From positions 1-64,000 of the forward strand of contig JAFXVJ010000015.1 of NCBI GenBank assembly GCA_017524615.1: a stretch of DNA of 64,000 bases, read 5' to 3'. The notes under the pieces were generated by a model. The model did not search any database. It worked only from the letters and a program-made list of their open reading frames with translations, and had not been told where the DNA came from. The first letter of the stretch is position 1. The number at the start of each line of letters is the position of its first letter. The DNA comes from Clostridia bacterium (GTDB lineage Bacteria; Bacillota; Clostridia; Christensenellales; Aristaeellaceae). The translations under genes and the position numbers were made by a program. Below, one piece after another: positions 34,913 to 42,690 of this stretch.

Positions 34913-35044
34913 TTCCATCGCCTCCTGCCTCCATGATACCAATTTGAGGGCTTTTCCGCAAGAGGAAACGGCAGATTTTGTGGGATGGAAGAGGCGCGGC
35001 GCGGCATACTATGCGAGCGGCGGTGAAAATCCCAAAAAAGACAC

Positions 35045-35072
35045 TTGACATGTTGTAAAAATGTGATAAAAT
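35045..35072 (+). promoter_or_regulatory. Strong sigma-A-type promoter upstream of the thioredoxin genes
   Basis: TTGACA (35045-35050) and TAAAAT (35067-35072) are 16 bp apart in an AT-rich stretch between divergent genes. It would drive the small ORF at 35133 and then trxB-trxA. The rest of the 34913-35132 gap shows nothing else I can name. Confidence 0.7.
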
Positions 35073-35132
35073 TATATTTGAAAAAATAAATCAACGGATC
35101 GGCAAACGCATCCGGCGTGAAGGAGGAAAGGC

Positions 35133-35252
35133 ATGAGCGGCTTCTATGATTACTCCGTTCCGAGGCCCCAAGGGGAAGAAGCGTCCATGAAGCGGCTTGA
35201 GCCCCCGGTGAAGATGGGAAAAGCGGCCGAATGCGTGGAAGGACTGCCGTAA
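35133..35252 (+). CDS. Small 39-residue ORF before the thioredoxin reductase gene
   Basis: AAGGAGGAAAGGC precedes an ATG opening a 39-codon frame beginning MSGFYDYSVPRPQGEE. Promoter and ribosome binding site are good, so translation is plausible. The first residues recall the N-terminus of bacterial glutathione peroxidases (FYDYS then GEE), but the homology stops there. It could be a leader peptide, a free small protein or a truncated peroxidase remnant. A 114-bp gap separates it from the reductase gene. Confidence 0.35.
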   Translation: MSGFYDYSVPRPQGEEASMKRLEPPVKMGKAAECVEGLP

Positions 35253-35366
35253 TGCGGGCAGGCGGTTTTTTTCCGGCCGCCGGTCAGCGGCCCGGGCATC
35301 CCGGGGCCCCGATGCCGCCTTCGTTTCGCCATCCCGGCAAGAATGCTTAAGGAGCGAGGAGTTTGT

Positions 35367-36284
35367 ATGCGCTACGATATCGCCGTCATCGGAACGGGCC
35401 CGGCGGGGCTGTCCGCCGCCGTCACCGCCACCGTCCGGAACAAGAAGGTGCTGCTGCTGGGCAGCGCGGACCTGAGCGGCAAGGTGCAAAAAGCCCATGA
35501 GATCCGGAACTATCTGGGTCTGCCCGCCGTTTCCGGCGCGGAGCTGGCCGCGGCCTTTCAGCGCCATCTGGACAGCATGGGCATCGTGATCACCGAAAAG
35601 CGGATCAACGCCGTATACAGCATGGGAGATTATTTCGTCCTGCAGTCCGGCGATGAGATGCTGGAAGCCGCCGCGGTGATCCTGGCTACCGGCGTGGTAC
35701 AGGAAAAGCCCCTGCCGGGCGAGGAGGAATTGCTGGGCCGGGGCGTCAGCTACTGCGCCACCTGCGACGCGCCGCTCTACCGGGGCAAGACGGCCGCGGT
35801 GATCGGCTACAGCCCCCGGGAGGAGGCGGAGGCCGCTTTTCTCAGCGAGGTCTGTGATACGGTGCTGTATTTCCCGGCGTATCCCGACGAAACGCATCTG
35901 CCGGACGGCGTGCGGGTGATCCGGGAGCGGGTGCTGTCCCTGGCCGACCGGGACGGAAAACGGCTTGTAAAAACCGCGGAGAATGCGTATACTGTAGACG
36001 GTGTATTCGTCCTGCGGGAGGCCGTGGCGCCGGGGCAGCTGGTGCCGGGCCTGGAAACGGACGGCAGCCACGTGGCGGTGAACCGCCGAATGGAGGCCAG
36101 CATTCCCGGCGTGTTCGCCTGCGGCGATATCGCCGGCCTTCCCTATCAGTACATCAAGGCCGCGGGGGAGGGCAATGTGGCCGCCCTCAGCGCGGTCAGC
36201 TATCTGGACAGAATCAAGCGCGATCAGGCGCAGAAAAAAGGAGATAACGATCATGGTCAAGAAAATCAACGCGCAACAGTTTGA
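35367..36284 (+). CDS. Thioredoxin reductase-like flavoprotein without canonical NADPH motif
   Basis: This 305-residue FAD protein has the dinucleotide fold GTGPAGLSAA, the redox pair CATC (130-133) and the C-terminal FAD motif VFACGDIAGLPYQYIKAAGEG. The second nucleotide domain reads AVIGYSPREEAEAAFL where NADPH-dependent enzymes have GGGxSAxEEA, and the usual HRR phosphate-binding motif is missing. It resembles clostridial ferredoxin-dependent flavin thioredoxin reductases. GAGGAG precedes the ATG at 35367. Its last 32 bp overlap the thioredoxin gene in another frame, an unusually long overlap. Confidence 0.85.
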   Translation: MRYDIAVIGTGPAGLSAAVTATVRNKKVLLLGSADLSGKVQKAHEIRNYLGLPAVSGAELAAAFQRHLDSMGIVITEKRINAVYSMGDYFVLQSGDEMLEAAAVILATGVVQEKPLPGEEELLGRGVSYCATCDAPLYRGKTAAVIGYSPREEAEAAFLSEVCDTVLYFPAYPDETHLPDGVRVIRERVLSLADRDGKRLVKTAENAYTVDGVFVLREAVAPGQLVPGLETDGSHVAVNRRMEASIPGVFACGDIAGLPYQYIKAAGEGNVAALSAVSYLDRIKRDQAQKKGDNDHGQENQRATV

Positions 36285-36567
36285 AACCGAAGCTAAAAAG
36301 AGCGCCGTGGCCGTGGTGGATTTTTCCGCCACCTGGTGCGGCCCCTGCCGTATGCTGGCCCCCGTGTTGGAGGCGGTGAGCGAAAAGCTGGCGGGCAAAG
36401 CGGACTTCTACAACGTGGACGTGGACGACGCCCCCGAGCTGGCGGGCGCCTACCGGGTGCAGTCCGTGCCTTGCCTGGTGATGATGAAAAACGGCAAATT
36501 TGTGGATCAGTCCATCGGCTTTAAGCCCGAAGCCATGATTACCGCCTGGATCGAATCCAACATGTGA
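36253..36567 (+). CDS. trxA: Thioredoxin
   Basis: This 104-residue thioredoxin has the active site WCGPC (28-32), VVDFSATWCGPC and cis-proline in VQSVPCLVMMKNG, where an extra Cys is present. It would be reduced by the flavoprotein encoded just upstream and overlapping by 32 bp. GGAG lies upstream of the ATG at 36253; the open frame to 36175 is inside the reductase gene and is rejected. It is cytoplasmic. Confidence 0.95.
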   Translation: MVKKINAQQFETEAKKSAVAVVDFSATWCGPCRMLAPVLEAVSEKLAGKADFYNVDVDDAPELAGAYRVQSVPCLVMMKNGKFVDQSIGFKPEAMITAWIESNM

Positions 36568-36649
36568 TCCCGGCCGGGGAGCGTCAGCCTGCCCGCCGGG
36601 GGGAGCTTCCGCACGGCGGGCCATTTCAAAACAGTGGGTGATGAGGATC

Positions 36650-37108
36650 ATGAGTGAACAATCCGCCGATCATCGGCCGCAGGAAGATTTTCCGCAGCTG
36701 AATCTGGATGGCCAGCTTTGCTTTCCCCTGTATGCCGCGGCCAGGAAGGTGGTCAACCATTATACGCCCTATCTGAAGCCCCTGGGCATTACCTATACCC
36801 AGTATATCGTGCTGCTGGCGCTGTGGGAAAGCGGCAGCGCCACGGTGGGCGACCTGTGCCGCCGGCTGTATCTGGACAACGGCACCATCACGCCGCTGCT
36901 GAAGAAGATGGAGGAAATGGGCATCGTCAGCCGCAGCCGCTCCCGCCAGGATGAGCGGGTGGTCACCGTGCAGATGACGGAACAGGGCTGGATCATGCGC
37001 CAGCAGGTGAAGGACATCCCCTTCCAGGTGGGCAGCTGCATCCCGCTGAGCCATGACGACGCCTTCGCTTTGTATCAATTGCTGCACAAATTGCTGGGTA
37101 CAGTCTGA
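36650..37108 (+). CDS. MarR/OhrR-family redox-sensing regulator
   Basis: This protein of about 152 residues has a winged helix (about 60-120, with LDNGTITPLLKKMEEMGIVSR). Its N-terminal helix LDGQLCFPLYAAARKV holds the cysteine that senses organic peroxide in OhrR. The downstream segment YLKPLGITYTQYIVLLALWE is also OhrR-like. It probably controls the adjacent thioredoxin genes or a peroxide defence gene elsewhere. Start choice among GTG 36638, ATG 36641 and ATG 36650 is uncertain. Confidence 0.85.
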   Translation: MSEQSADHRPQEDFPQLNLDGQLCFPLYAAARKVVNHYTPYLKPLGITYTQYIVLLALWESGSATVGDLCRRLYLDNGTITPLLKKMEEMGIVSRSRSRQDERVVTVQMTEQGWIMRQQVKDIPFQVGSCIPLSHDDAFALYQLLHKLLGTV

Positions 37109-37121
37109 AACTGTCCATCAT

Positions 37122-37155
37122 GAATGCCCATGCCGCACGTCAGGCATGGGCATTC
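37122..37155 (+). terminator. Perfect 13-bp hairpin after the regulator gene
   Basis: GAATGCCCATGCC (37122-37134) pairs with GGCATGGGCATTC (37143-37155). No U-run follows, so termination efficiency is unclear. It separates the regulator from the next gene. Confidence 0.55.
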
Positions 37156-37188
37156 GATTGACCGCTTGGAAATACGAGGTGACCTTTC

Positions 37189-38043
37189 ATGAAAAGAACA
37201 CTGTGGCTGCTGCTGCTTCTGTGCGTTTTGCCGCTGGGCGTCCGGGGGGAGGAGCCGGCCTATCGGTATACCGTCGTTTCAACGGCCGCTGAATATGACA
37301 GCGAAACCCTGCGCTATCAGATGCTCAGCTGCCGGATCAACGGCGTTCCGTGCTATGTGACCACCGTGTGGGTGGCGGATCCGGCGCGGCAAATCCGCAA
37401 GGCCATTTCGCCCTGGCATCAGGATCTGGCCAGCGCGGAGGGCCTGGCGGCAAAAATCGAGGGCGTTGCGCTGGCGATCAACGGCAGCGGCTACGTCAGC
37501 CCCCAGTATCCCGCCATTCCGGACAATTATCCGGGCAGCAGCGCGGATTATTATTACACGCCGCTGGGGTCGCTAACCGTGGTGGACGGCCAGGTGTACC
37601 GCAATCTGACCGGCGTGCCTTATTACGGCCTGACCCTGGAGCAGGATGGGCTGCACATGTACGTGGGGGAGGACAACGAGGCCGTCCTGGCCCAGCATCC
37701 GATCCAGACCTGGTCGTTTTACGAAGGCTGTCCCATGTCGCTGAACGGGGAGGACCTGCTGGACCATACATGGCGCTTCGCCGTGAACCCATACAAGCGC
37801 ACCATTCTGGCCAAGCTGCCCGCGGAAAACACATACCTGATCCTGACTGTGACGGCGGAGAGGGGGATCAGCCTGACGGACGCCAATACGTTCCTCAACG
37901 GGGAATTCCAGCCCGAATGGATTTATAATCTGGACGGCGGCCCTTCCTCCGCGCTGCTGCGCCGGCTGCATGGGAAAAAGCTGCTTCGGCTGATCTGCGG
38001 CGCCGATCAGCGGATTGTGGATGTGATGGGCTTTGTGGAGTGA
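37189..38043 (+). CDS. Secreted phosphodiester glycosidase (NAGPA/DUF2233 domain)
   Basis: This 284-residue protein has a signal peptide (about 1-20) and one NAGPA/DUF2233 domain, shown by ALAINGSGYVS and the C-terminal IYNLDGGPSSALL. In bacteria such domains release sugars from phosphodiester-linked glycoconjugates at the cell surface, and some act in exopolysaccharide or wall turnover. GAGGTGA precedes the ATG. The metalloprotein gene follows after 7 bp and may be cotranscribed. The substrate is unknown. Confidence 0.82.
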   Translation: MKRTLWLLLLLCVLPLGVRGEEPAYRYTVVSTAAEYDSETLRYQMLSCRINGVPCYVTTVWVADPARQIRKAISPWHQDLASAEGLAAKIEGVALAINGSGYVSPQYPAIPDNYPGSSADYYYTPLGSLTVVDGQVYRNLTGVPYYGLTLEQDGLHMYVGEDNEAVLAQHPIQTWSFYEGCPMSLNGEDLLDHTWRFAVNPYKRTILAKLPAENTYLILTVTAERGISLTDANTFLNGEFQPEWIYNLDGGPSSALLRRLHGKKLLRLICGADQRIVDVMGFVE

Positions 38044-38050
38044 CGGAAAA

Positions 38051-38623
38051 ATGCCGGAACAAGCCATCCCGTATACCCTGATCCGCTCCAAACGGAAAAC
38101 GTTGGCCATTCAGATCCGGCCGACCGGACAGGTTGAGGTGCGCGCGCCCGCGCGGATGCCGCAGGCGCAGATCGATGCCTTTGTGCGCCAGAAAACGCCC
38201 TGGATTCAACGGCATATGGAACGGATCGGTCAGGCTGCCCGGGACCGCGCCGCATCTGTTCCCTTTACCGACGCGGAGATCCGCGCCATGGCCCGGCACA
38301 CGGCGGAGATCCTGCCGCCCAGGGTGGCGCGCTTTTCCGCGCTGGCCGGGGTCTCCTGCGGGCGGATCACCGTTCGCAGCCAAAGGACCCGATGGGGCAG
38401 CTGCTCCGCGAAGGGAAATCTGAGTTTTAACTGCCTGCTGGCCCAATGCCCGGATTACGTGGTGGATTACGTGGCGGCGCACGAGGTGTGTCACCGGCTG
38501 GAGATGAATCACTCGCCCCGCTTCTGGGCCCAGGTGGAGCGTATCCTGCCGGATTGGCAGGCGGGACGGGCGTGGCTGAAGCAGCATGGACAGGCCCTGA
38601 TTGCCCGGCTGCCGGAGAAATGA
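38051..38623 (+). CDS. YgjP-like metalloprotein (WLM/DUF45)
   Basis: This 190-residue protein of the YgjP/DUF45 group has the zincin motif HEVCH in VAAHEVCHRLEMNHSPRFW and the conserved TRWGSCSAKGNLSFNCLL. Relatives were long thought to be peptidases; E. coli YgjP is described as a UTP pyrophosphatase, so the reaction here is open. ATG 38051 with GGAG upstream was chosen over 38033. It is cytoplasmic. Confidence 0.85.
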   Translation: MPEQAIPYTLIRSKRKTLAIQIRPTGQVEVRAPARMPQAQIDAFVRQKTPWIQRHMERIGQAARDRAASVPFTDAEIRAMARHTAEILPPRVARFSALAGVSCGRITVRSQRTRWGSCSAKGNLSFNCLLAQCPDYVVDYVAAHEVCHRLEMNHSPRFWAQVERILPDWQAGRAWLKQHGQALIARLPEK

Positions 38624-38805
38624 AAGCGGCGCTGTATCCGGGAAAGGCGCCTTATACGAAACTCTGATGAAAAGGAGCCATCAGCATCGCGGGCTTCATC
38701 ACCCATCTGTCGGAGCATCAATAAAAGAGGCCGATGTGCTGCCGGGGAAGAGAAAAGCAGAGCGAAACGCGCCTGCTTTTTCCATAACAGCGCGGCGTCT
38801 CTTTT

Positions 38806-39879
38806 TTATTTGTCGGCTTTTTTTCTGCGCTCCTGGCGGCGGATGCGGTTGATATGGCGCTCAAAATCGCCGTTATTAATGAGGTCGGCCAGCACATACT
38901 GCTCAAAGGCGGGCACAGTGCAGGAATAGAACCCCACCCGCATGTCGAACACAGGCAGCAGCCTGCGGGGCAGCACCATATAGCCTGCCCGGATAGAGGG
39001 GGACACGGTGCGGGAGAAGGTGTTGAGGTAGATCACGTTGGGATGGGGAGAGAGGGAAAACACCGTTTCCTCCGGCTTGCGCAGCAGGGAAAACTCCGAC
39101 TCGAAATCATCCTCCACAATATAGCGGTCGTTTTTCTCAGCCCAGCGGATGTATTCCCTGCGCTTGGAGGCGCTGGCGGTGACGCCGCTGGGGAAGCTGC
39201 GGTAGGGCGTGATATGCAGCACCGACGCGGCGGTGGCCATCAGGGCGTCCGTGCGGATGCCGTCGCTGTCCAGCGGCAAAAGATCGCAGGTGATGCCCTG
39301 GGCGCGGTAAACCTGCTCGATTTTTTCATAGGAAGGGCATTCGATGGCGTAGCCCCGCTTCCGCCCCAGCATTTCCACCACCAGGCCGTACAGGTATTCC
39401 GCCCCCGAGCCGATCACGATCTGCCCCGCCTCCACCCGCATACCCCGGTTGCGGGCCAGATAGCGGGCGATGGCCAGGCGCAGCTCATCCATGCCGGCAT
39501 TGGGGGATTTTTGCAGGATGCCTTCGCCGTATTCGCTCAGCACCCTTCGCATGGTGCGGGCCAGCACGGAAAAGGGGAAGGCGTTGGCCGTTTCGGCGCG
39601 CGCCGTGACCGGCGCCGGGGAACGAGGGAGCGAGGGAGCGGGAAGCAGACCGTCCGCCTCGCGGTACACCACGAAAAAGCCGCTGCGGGGCCGGGCTTCG
39701 GCATATCCCTCCTGGCACAGCAATTCATAGCTGTGCTCCACGGTCACCACGCTCACGCCCCGGTCCCGGGCCATCTGCCGCCGGGAGGGCAGCCGCGCCC
39801 CGCAGGACCATGCGCCTGCCACGATTTCTTCGCGCAGCGCTTCATACAATTGCAGATATGCCGGTTTTTCCTTGCTCAT
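38806..39879 (-). CDS. MocR/PdxR-like regulator, shortened and without the PLP lysine
   Basis: This 357-residue protein has a GntR winged helix (about 5-70, LPSRRQMARDRGVSVVTVEHSYELL) and an aminotransferase-like domain (about 100-345). MocR proteins are usually near 460 residues; about 100 C-terminal residues are missing. The PLP-binding lysine of the consensus TFSK is Arg290 in NTFSRTVSPSIRAGYMVLP. It may bind PLP non-covalently, bind another ligand or be decaying. It is divergent from an ECF S component gene, 107 bp apart, which it probably regulates. The ATG is supported by AAAGGAG slightly upstream. Confidence 0.8.
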   Translation of the reverse strand: MSKEKPAYLQLYEALREEIVAGAWSCGARLPSRRQMARDRGVSVVTVEHSYELLCQEGYAEARPRSGFFVVYREADGLLPAPSLPRSPAPVTARAETANAFPFSVLARTMRRVLSEYGEGILQKSPNAGMDELRLAIARYLARNRGMRVEAGQIVIGSGAEYLYGLVVEMLGRKRGYAIECPSYEKIEQVYRAQGITCDLLPLDSDGIRTDALMATAASVLHITPYRSFPSGVTASASKRREYIRWAEKNDRYIVEDDFESEFSLLRKPEETVFSLSPHPNVIYLNTFSRTVSPSIRAGYMVLPRRLLPVFDMRVGFYSCTVPAFEQYVLADLINNGDFERHINRIRRQERRKKADK

Positions 39880-39986
39880 CTGGCCTTATTATTTTCTCCT
39901 TTTCTGGCACTTTTCATAGGACCAAGATCAGTATATACTAAGTGCCGTTCCCTGGTCAAGAGGGAAACTGAAGGAGATGAAAGAAC

Positions 39987-40568
39987 ATGACGAACCGTGG
40001 AAAGGGCCGGGATCTGGAGACGTATGAAATTGTTTTTGTGGGCGTTATGGCCGCCATGGTGTATGTGGTGACGCTGTTCCGCTTCCCGCTGCTGGGCTCC
40101 AAGGTGCATTTTGCCAACGCGGTGTGCCTGCTGTGCGGCATGCTGCTGGGGCCGGTGCAGGGCGGCGTGGCGGCCGGGTTGGGTTCGGCGCTCTTTGATG
40201 CCACCGGCGGGGGCTACGATGTGATCCAGATCATGATCACTTTTGTGAGCAAGTTTGCCATGGCCTTTGTGTGCGGCATGATCATGCACCGGGGACAGAA
40301 AGGCCGGGCCCGCGCGGACCGCACCGTGGCGGCCAGCGTGGCCGGGGCCCTGACCTATGTGGCGCTCTATATGCTCAAAACATTCATCTATGATCGGTAT
40401 GTGTATGGCCATCCCATGCATGTGGCCTTCGCCACCATGGGATCCAAATTGCCCGCTTCCCTGATCAATGCGGCTGCCGCCGTGATCGCCGCGCCCATCT
40501 TTTATCATGCCGCGCTGCCCGCCCTGCGGGCCAGCGGCCTGGAGAAACGGCTGTACACCAAGGAATAA
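39987..40568 (+). CDS. ECF transporter S component
   Basis: This 193-residue membrane protein has six predicted helices and the pattern of energy-coupling-factor substrate-binding subunits: an early FVGVMAAMVYVVTLFRFP helix, then HFANAVCLLCGMLLGPVQGG, GSALFDATGG and FVSKFAMAFVCGMI. It captures a vitamin or micronutrient and works with a shared EcfAAT module elsewhere. The divergent MocR/PdxR-like gene suggests a vitamin B6-related substrate, but this is inference. GAAGGAGATG precedes the ATG. Confidence 0.82.
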   Translation: MTNRGKGRDLETYEIVFVGVMAAMVYVVTLFRFPLLGSKVHFANAVCLLCGMLLGPVQGGVAAGLGSALFDATGGGYDVIQIMITFVSKFAMAFVCGMIMHRGQKGRARADRTVAASVAGALTYVALYMLKTFIYDRYVYGHPMHVAFATMGSKLPASLINAAAAVIAAPIFYHAALPALRASGLEKRLYTKE

Positions 40569-40591
40569 ATTCGGCTCCGCTTCGGCAGAAA

Positions 40592-40614
40592 AGTCTCCTC
40601 ACGGAGGCTTTTTT
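40592..40614 (+). terminator. Terminator after the ECF S component gene
   Basis: AGTCTCC (40592-40598) pairs with GGAGGCT (40603-40609), with one G-U, followed by a run of six T. It is a classical short intrinsic terminator. Confidence 0.7.
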
Positions 40615-40615
40615 G

Positions 40616-40702
40616 GTTCTTCACGGATAATGAGGCAAACGAACCCCTCCGCTCAGGATGACCAAGAGGCCATTTCTTTCTCCCTGATTTCCGTGAAGAA
40701 TC
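40616..40702 (-). repeat. Complete 87-bp palindromic repeat
   Basis: Inverted ends GTTCTTCACGGA (40616-40627) and TCCGTGAAGAATC (40690-40702) bound a non-coding unit containing CATCCTGAGCGGAG in the minus-strand reading. Related partial or interrupted copies are at 291-338, 55492-55519 and 62438-62837. The interior motif is also shared with the larger MITE-like repeat. Confidence 0.6.
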
Positions 40703-40732
40703 ACTTTTTTTGATAAGCTGATATGTTTTTGT

Positions 40733-41120
40733 TCAAACGGGCACTGATTTGCGCACATGGCCCATCTCCCGCTCCACCCGCTGGATCTTTTCATACTATT
40801 CTCAAATAAAATCGGCAAGGAAGATAGACGAAGTTACAATGTCATCCCGACCGAAGCTGAGTGGAGGGATCTGGAAATTGGGCAATATGCTGCTGAAAGG
40901 AATTTGTTTCTCAAAGATCCCTCGACTTCGTTCCGCTCTCGCTCCACTCCGCTCGGGATGACAGAAGCGTTTTACTTTTTTACTTGTTATTATAATTTGA
41001 GTATAGCATCACAGGTTTCCCGACGGATGCATCCTTGTTTTTCAGCGCGTGGGACACGGTGTTCATCGCGTGGCCGGCGGCGATATCCGGCAGGGGGACG
41101 CGCCCTTTGCCATTCGGCAT
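40733..41120 (-). pseudogene. lacI-family remnant split by a MITE
   Basis: GGAGGAGGG precedes a minus-strand ATG at 41120 encoding a LacI-type helix-turn-helix, including LPDIAAGHAMNTVSHALKNK. The reading breaks at 41010 where the MITE begins. Past the MITE, from 40792, the reading continues EKIQRVEREMGHVRKSVPV and stops at 40733. Joining 41010 to 40792 restores the exact LacI spacing. The gene was probably already a fragment, since the ligand-binding domain is absent. Confidence 0.75.
40793..41009 (+). repeat. MITE-like dispersed repeat, copy 2
   Basis: This 217-bp copy is in the same orientation as copy 1, with slightly diverged terminal repeats (ATACTATTCTCAAAT at the left; the complement of ATGCTATACTCAAAT at the right). 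A short deletion removes part of the CGGAGCGAGAGCGAAG tract seen in copy 1. It interrupts the lacI remnant, which fixes the element's limits at 40793 and 41009. Confidence 0.8.
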
Positions 41121-41206
41121 GTTTCCCTCCTCCATGAACGTTCCGTTCTGCCACGGAAAAAACGCCCTTGCCGATGAAGGGGACACGGGCGGCCGCTGCG
41201 CCATGC

Positions 41207-41235
41207 TTGACGGGAACCGTTCTCTATGCTATAAT
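41207..41235 (+). promoter_or_regulatory. Promoter of the nrfA operon
   Basis: TTGACG (41207-41212) and TATAAT (41230-41235) are separated by 17 bp. The predicted start site near 41242 leaves an untranslated leader of about 150 nt before nrfA. Confidence 0.75.
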
Positions 41236-41261
41236 TTGCATACAGGATAAAAAGTGCACAG

Positions 41262-41307
41262 AATCGTGAACCCTGGCGTTGATCACCTGGCTCGCGATTT
41301 TCTTTTT
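41262..41307 (+). terminator. Terminator-like hairpin in the nrfA leader
   Basis: AATCGTGAACC (41262-41272) pairs with GGCTCGCGATT (41289-41299) with two mismatches, followed by TCTTTTT. It lies about 20 nt after the predicted transcription start and about 85 bp before nrfA, so it could act as an attenuator. Confidence 0.5.
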
Positions 41308-41390
41308 ATCGGCTGAAATACGGGTGGACTGCGGCATGGATGCGGCCTTCATCCATGGCCCGTCCGAATATAAGGAGGGGTAACAGTTCA

Positions 41391-42584
41391 ATGAAAAAGC
41401 TCGTCGTTGCGACGGTGCTGGCAGGGATTTTCCTGTGCGCGCTGGGCTGCGCCCTGGCGGATACGCCCGTCCAGGTGGCGCCGACCGGCACCGGGGTCAC
41501 TATGATCCCGGCGGATCAGTGGGAAAACACCTATCCAGACGTCTATGCCAGCTACATGGCGAACCAGGACAATGCCGAGATCGTGGATCACGTAAAGGAA
41601 TACCCCATGCTGGCCACGGTGTACGAGGGCAATGCCTTTGGCACCTACTACGGCAGCGCCCGGGGCCACTATTACTGTGTCCAGGATCTGCTGGCCACCG
41701 GCCGCCCCCACAAGCTGGCCAACTGCTTTACCTGCAAAACGGCGGATTTCACCTACATGACCCTGGAAATGGGTGACAGCGCGTACGCTCTTCCCTTTGA
41801 AGACGTGGCTGCCGACATGAAACAGGATGTGGGATGCTTTACCTGCCATGCCAATGACCCGGCCGCGGGATTGACCCTGACGCATCTGTACCTGGTGAAC
41901 GCCATGGGCGCGGATGCGGACAAAGTGGCGGCCATCAACGCCGTCTGCGGCCAATGCCACGTGGAATACTACTTCGATTCCGATTCCAAGGCTACCGTCC
42001 TGCCCTACACCGGCATGGGCGTGGCCAATCCCGATGACATGTACGCCTACTACCAGGCCCTGGACTTTGCGGATTACACCAATCCCCGCACCGGCGTCCG
42101 CCAGCTGAAGGCCCAGCATCCGGAGTTTGAAACCTATCTGGGCGTTGGCAGCGTGCACGCCGGCATGTTCACCTGCGCGGACTGTCACATGGAACGGGTG
42201 ACCAGGGAAGACGGGACCACCTACCGCAGCCATCTGCTGGTCAGCCCGCTGCAAAGCGAAGCCATCATGGCCACTTGCGCCGCCTGCCATGCCGATCTGC
42301 CCGGCTTTGTGCATGGGATCCAGGAGAAGATGGAAGCGCGGACCATCGCCATCGGCTATAAGCTGGAGGATCTGACCAACCGGCTGGCCGATGCCGTGGC
42401 CTCCGGCCAGTACAGCGAGGAGGAACTGAACGTCATCCGGGAGCTGAACCGCAAGGGACAGTGGTACTGGGACTTCGTGTTCGTGGAGAACAGCGAGGGC
42501 GCGCACAACTCCAGGCTGGACAACAGCTGCCTGGATAAGGCGGAAGCGCTGATCGACGAGGCGCTGGGCCTGCTGCGCCGCTGA
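41391..42584 (+). CDS. nrfA: Ammonia-forming cytochrome c nitrite reductase
   Basis: This 397-residue secreted pentahaem protein reduces nitrite to ammonium outside the membrane. Haem motifs are CFTCK (112-116, the lysine-ligated catalytic haem), CFTCH (149), CGQCH (186), CADCH (262) and CAACH (296). VEYYF after haem 3, KAQHPE and ENSEGAHN also match NrfA. The signal peptide ends LGCALAD; Cys20 could be a weak lipobox, which would anchor the protein. It is somewhat shorter than proteobacterial NrfA. No nrfH quinol dehydrogenase gene is adjacent. GGAGGGG precedes the ATG. resB and ccsA follow. Confidence 0.93.
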   Translation: MKKLVVATVLAGIFLCALGCALADTPVQVAPTGTGVTMIPADQWENTYPDVYASYMANQDNAEIVDHVKEYPMLATVYEGNAFGTYYGSARGHYYCVQDLLATGRPHKLANCFTCKTADFTYMTLEMGDSAYALPFEDVAADMKQDVGCFTCHANDPAAGLTLTHLYLVNAMGADADKVAAINAVCGQCHVEYYFDSDSKATVLPYTGMGVANPDDMYAYYQALDFADYTNPRTGVRQLKAQHPEFETYLGVGSVHAGMFTCADCHMERVTREDGTTYRSHLLVSPLQSEAIMATCAACHADLPGFVHGIQEKMEARTIAIGYKLEDLTNRLADAVASGQYSEEELNVIRELNRKGQWYWDFVFVENSEGAHNSRLDNSCLDKAEALIDEALGLLRR

Positions 42585-42593
42585 TCTTCCCGG

Positions 42594-42638
42594 GAGTGGG
42601 GCTGGCGGGAAACCGCAAGGCCCGGCCCCGCTCTTTTT
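42594..42638 (+). terminator. Terminator or attenuator after nrfA
   Basis: A GC-rich interrupted stem beginning GAGTGGGGC (42594-42602) pairs with GGCCCCGCTC (to 42633) and is followed by TTTTT. It may reduce read-through from nrfA into resB. Confidence 0.6.
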
Positions 42639-42690
42639 GGATCATGGCCGGACGCCTGGAATCATCGGCCATTGAAAGAGGGACAACGAT

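Noticed and set aside
38624-38805. Possible coding remnant reading GAISIAGFITHLSEHQ
   Set aside because: It is only 16 residues before a stop, with no start codon in a suitable place. Chance is a sufficient explanation.
38718-38906. Frameshift in the A7 run near the end of the MocR-like gene as a cause of its short length
   Set aside because: The alternative frame does not continue with MocR-like sequence, so a simple one-base error does not restore the missing domain.
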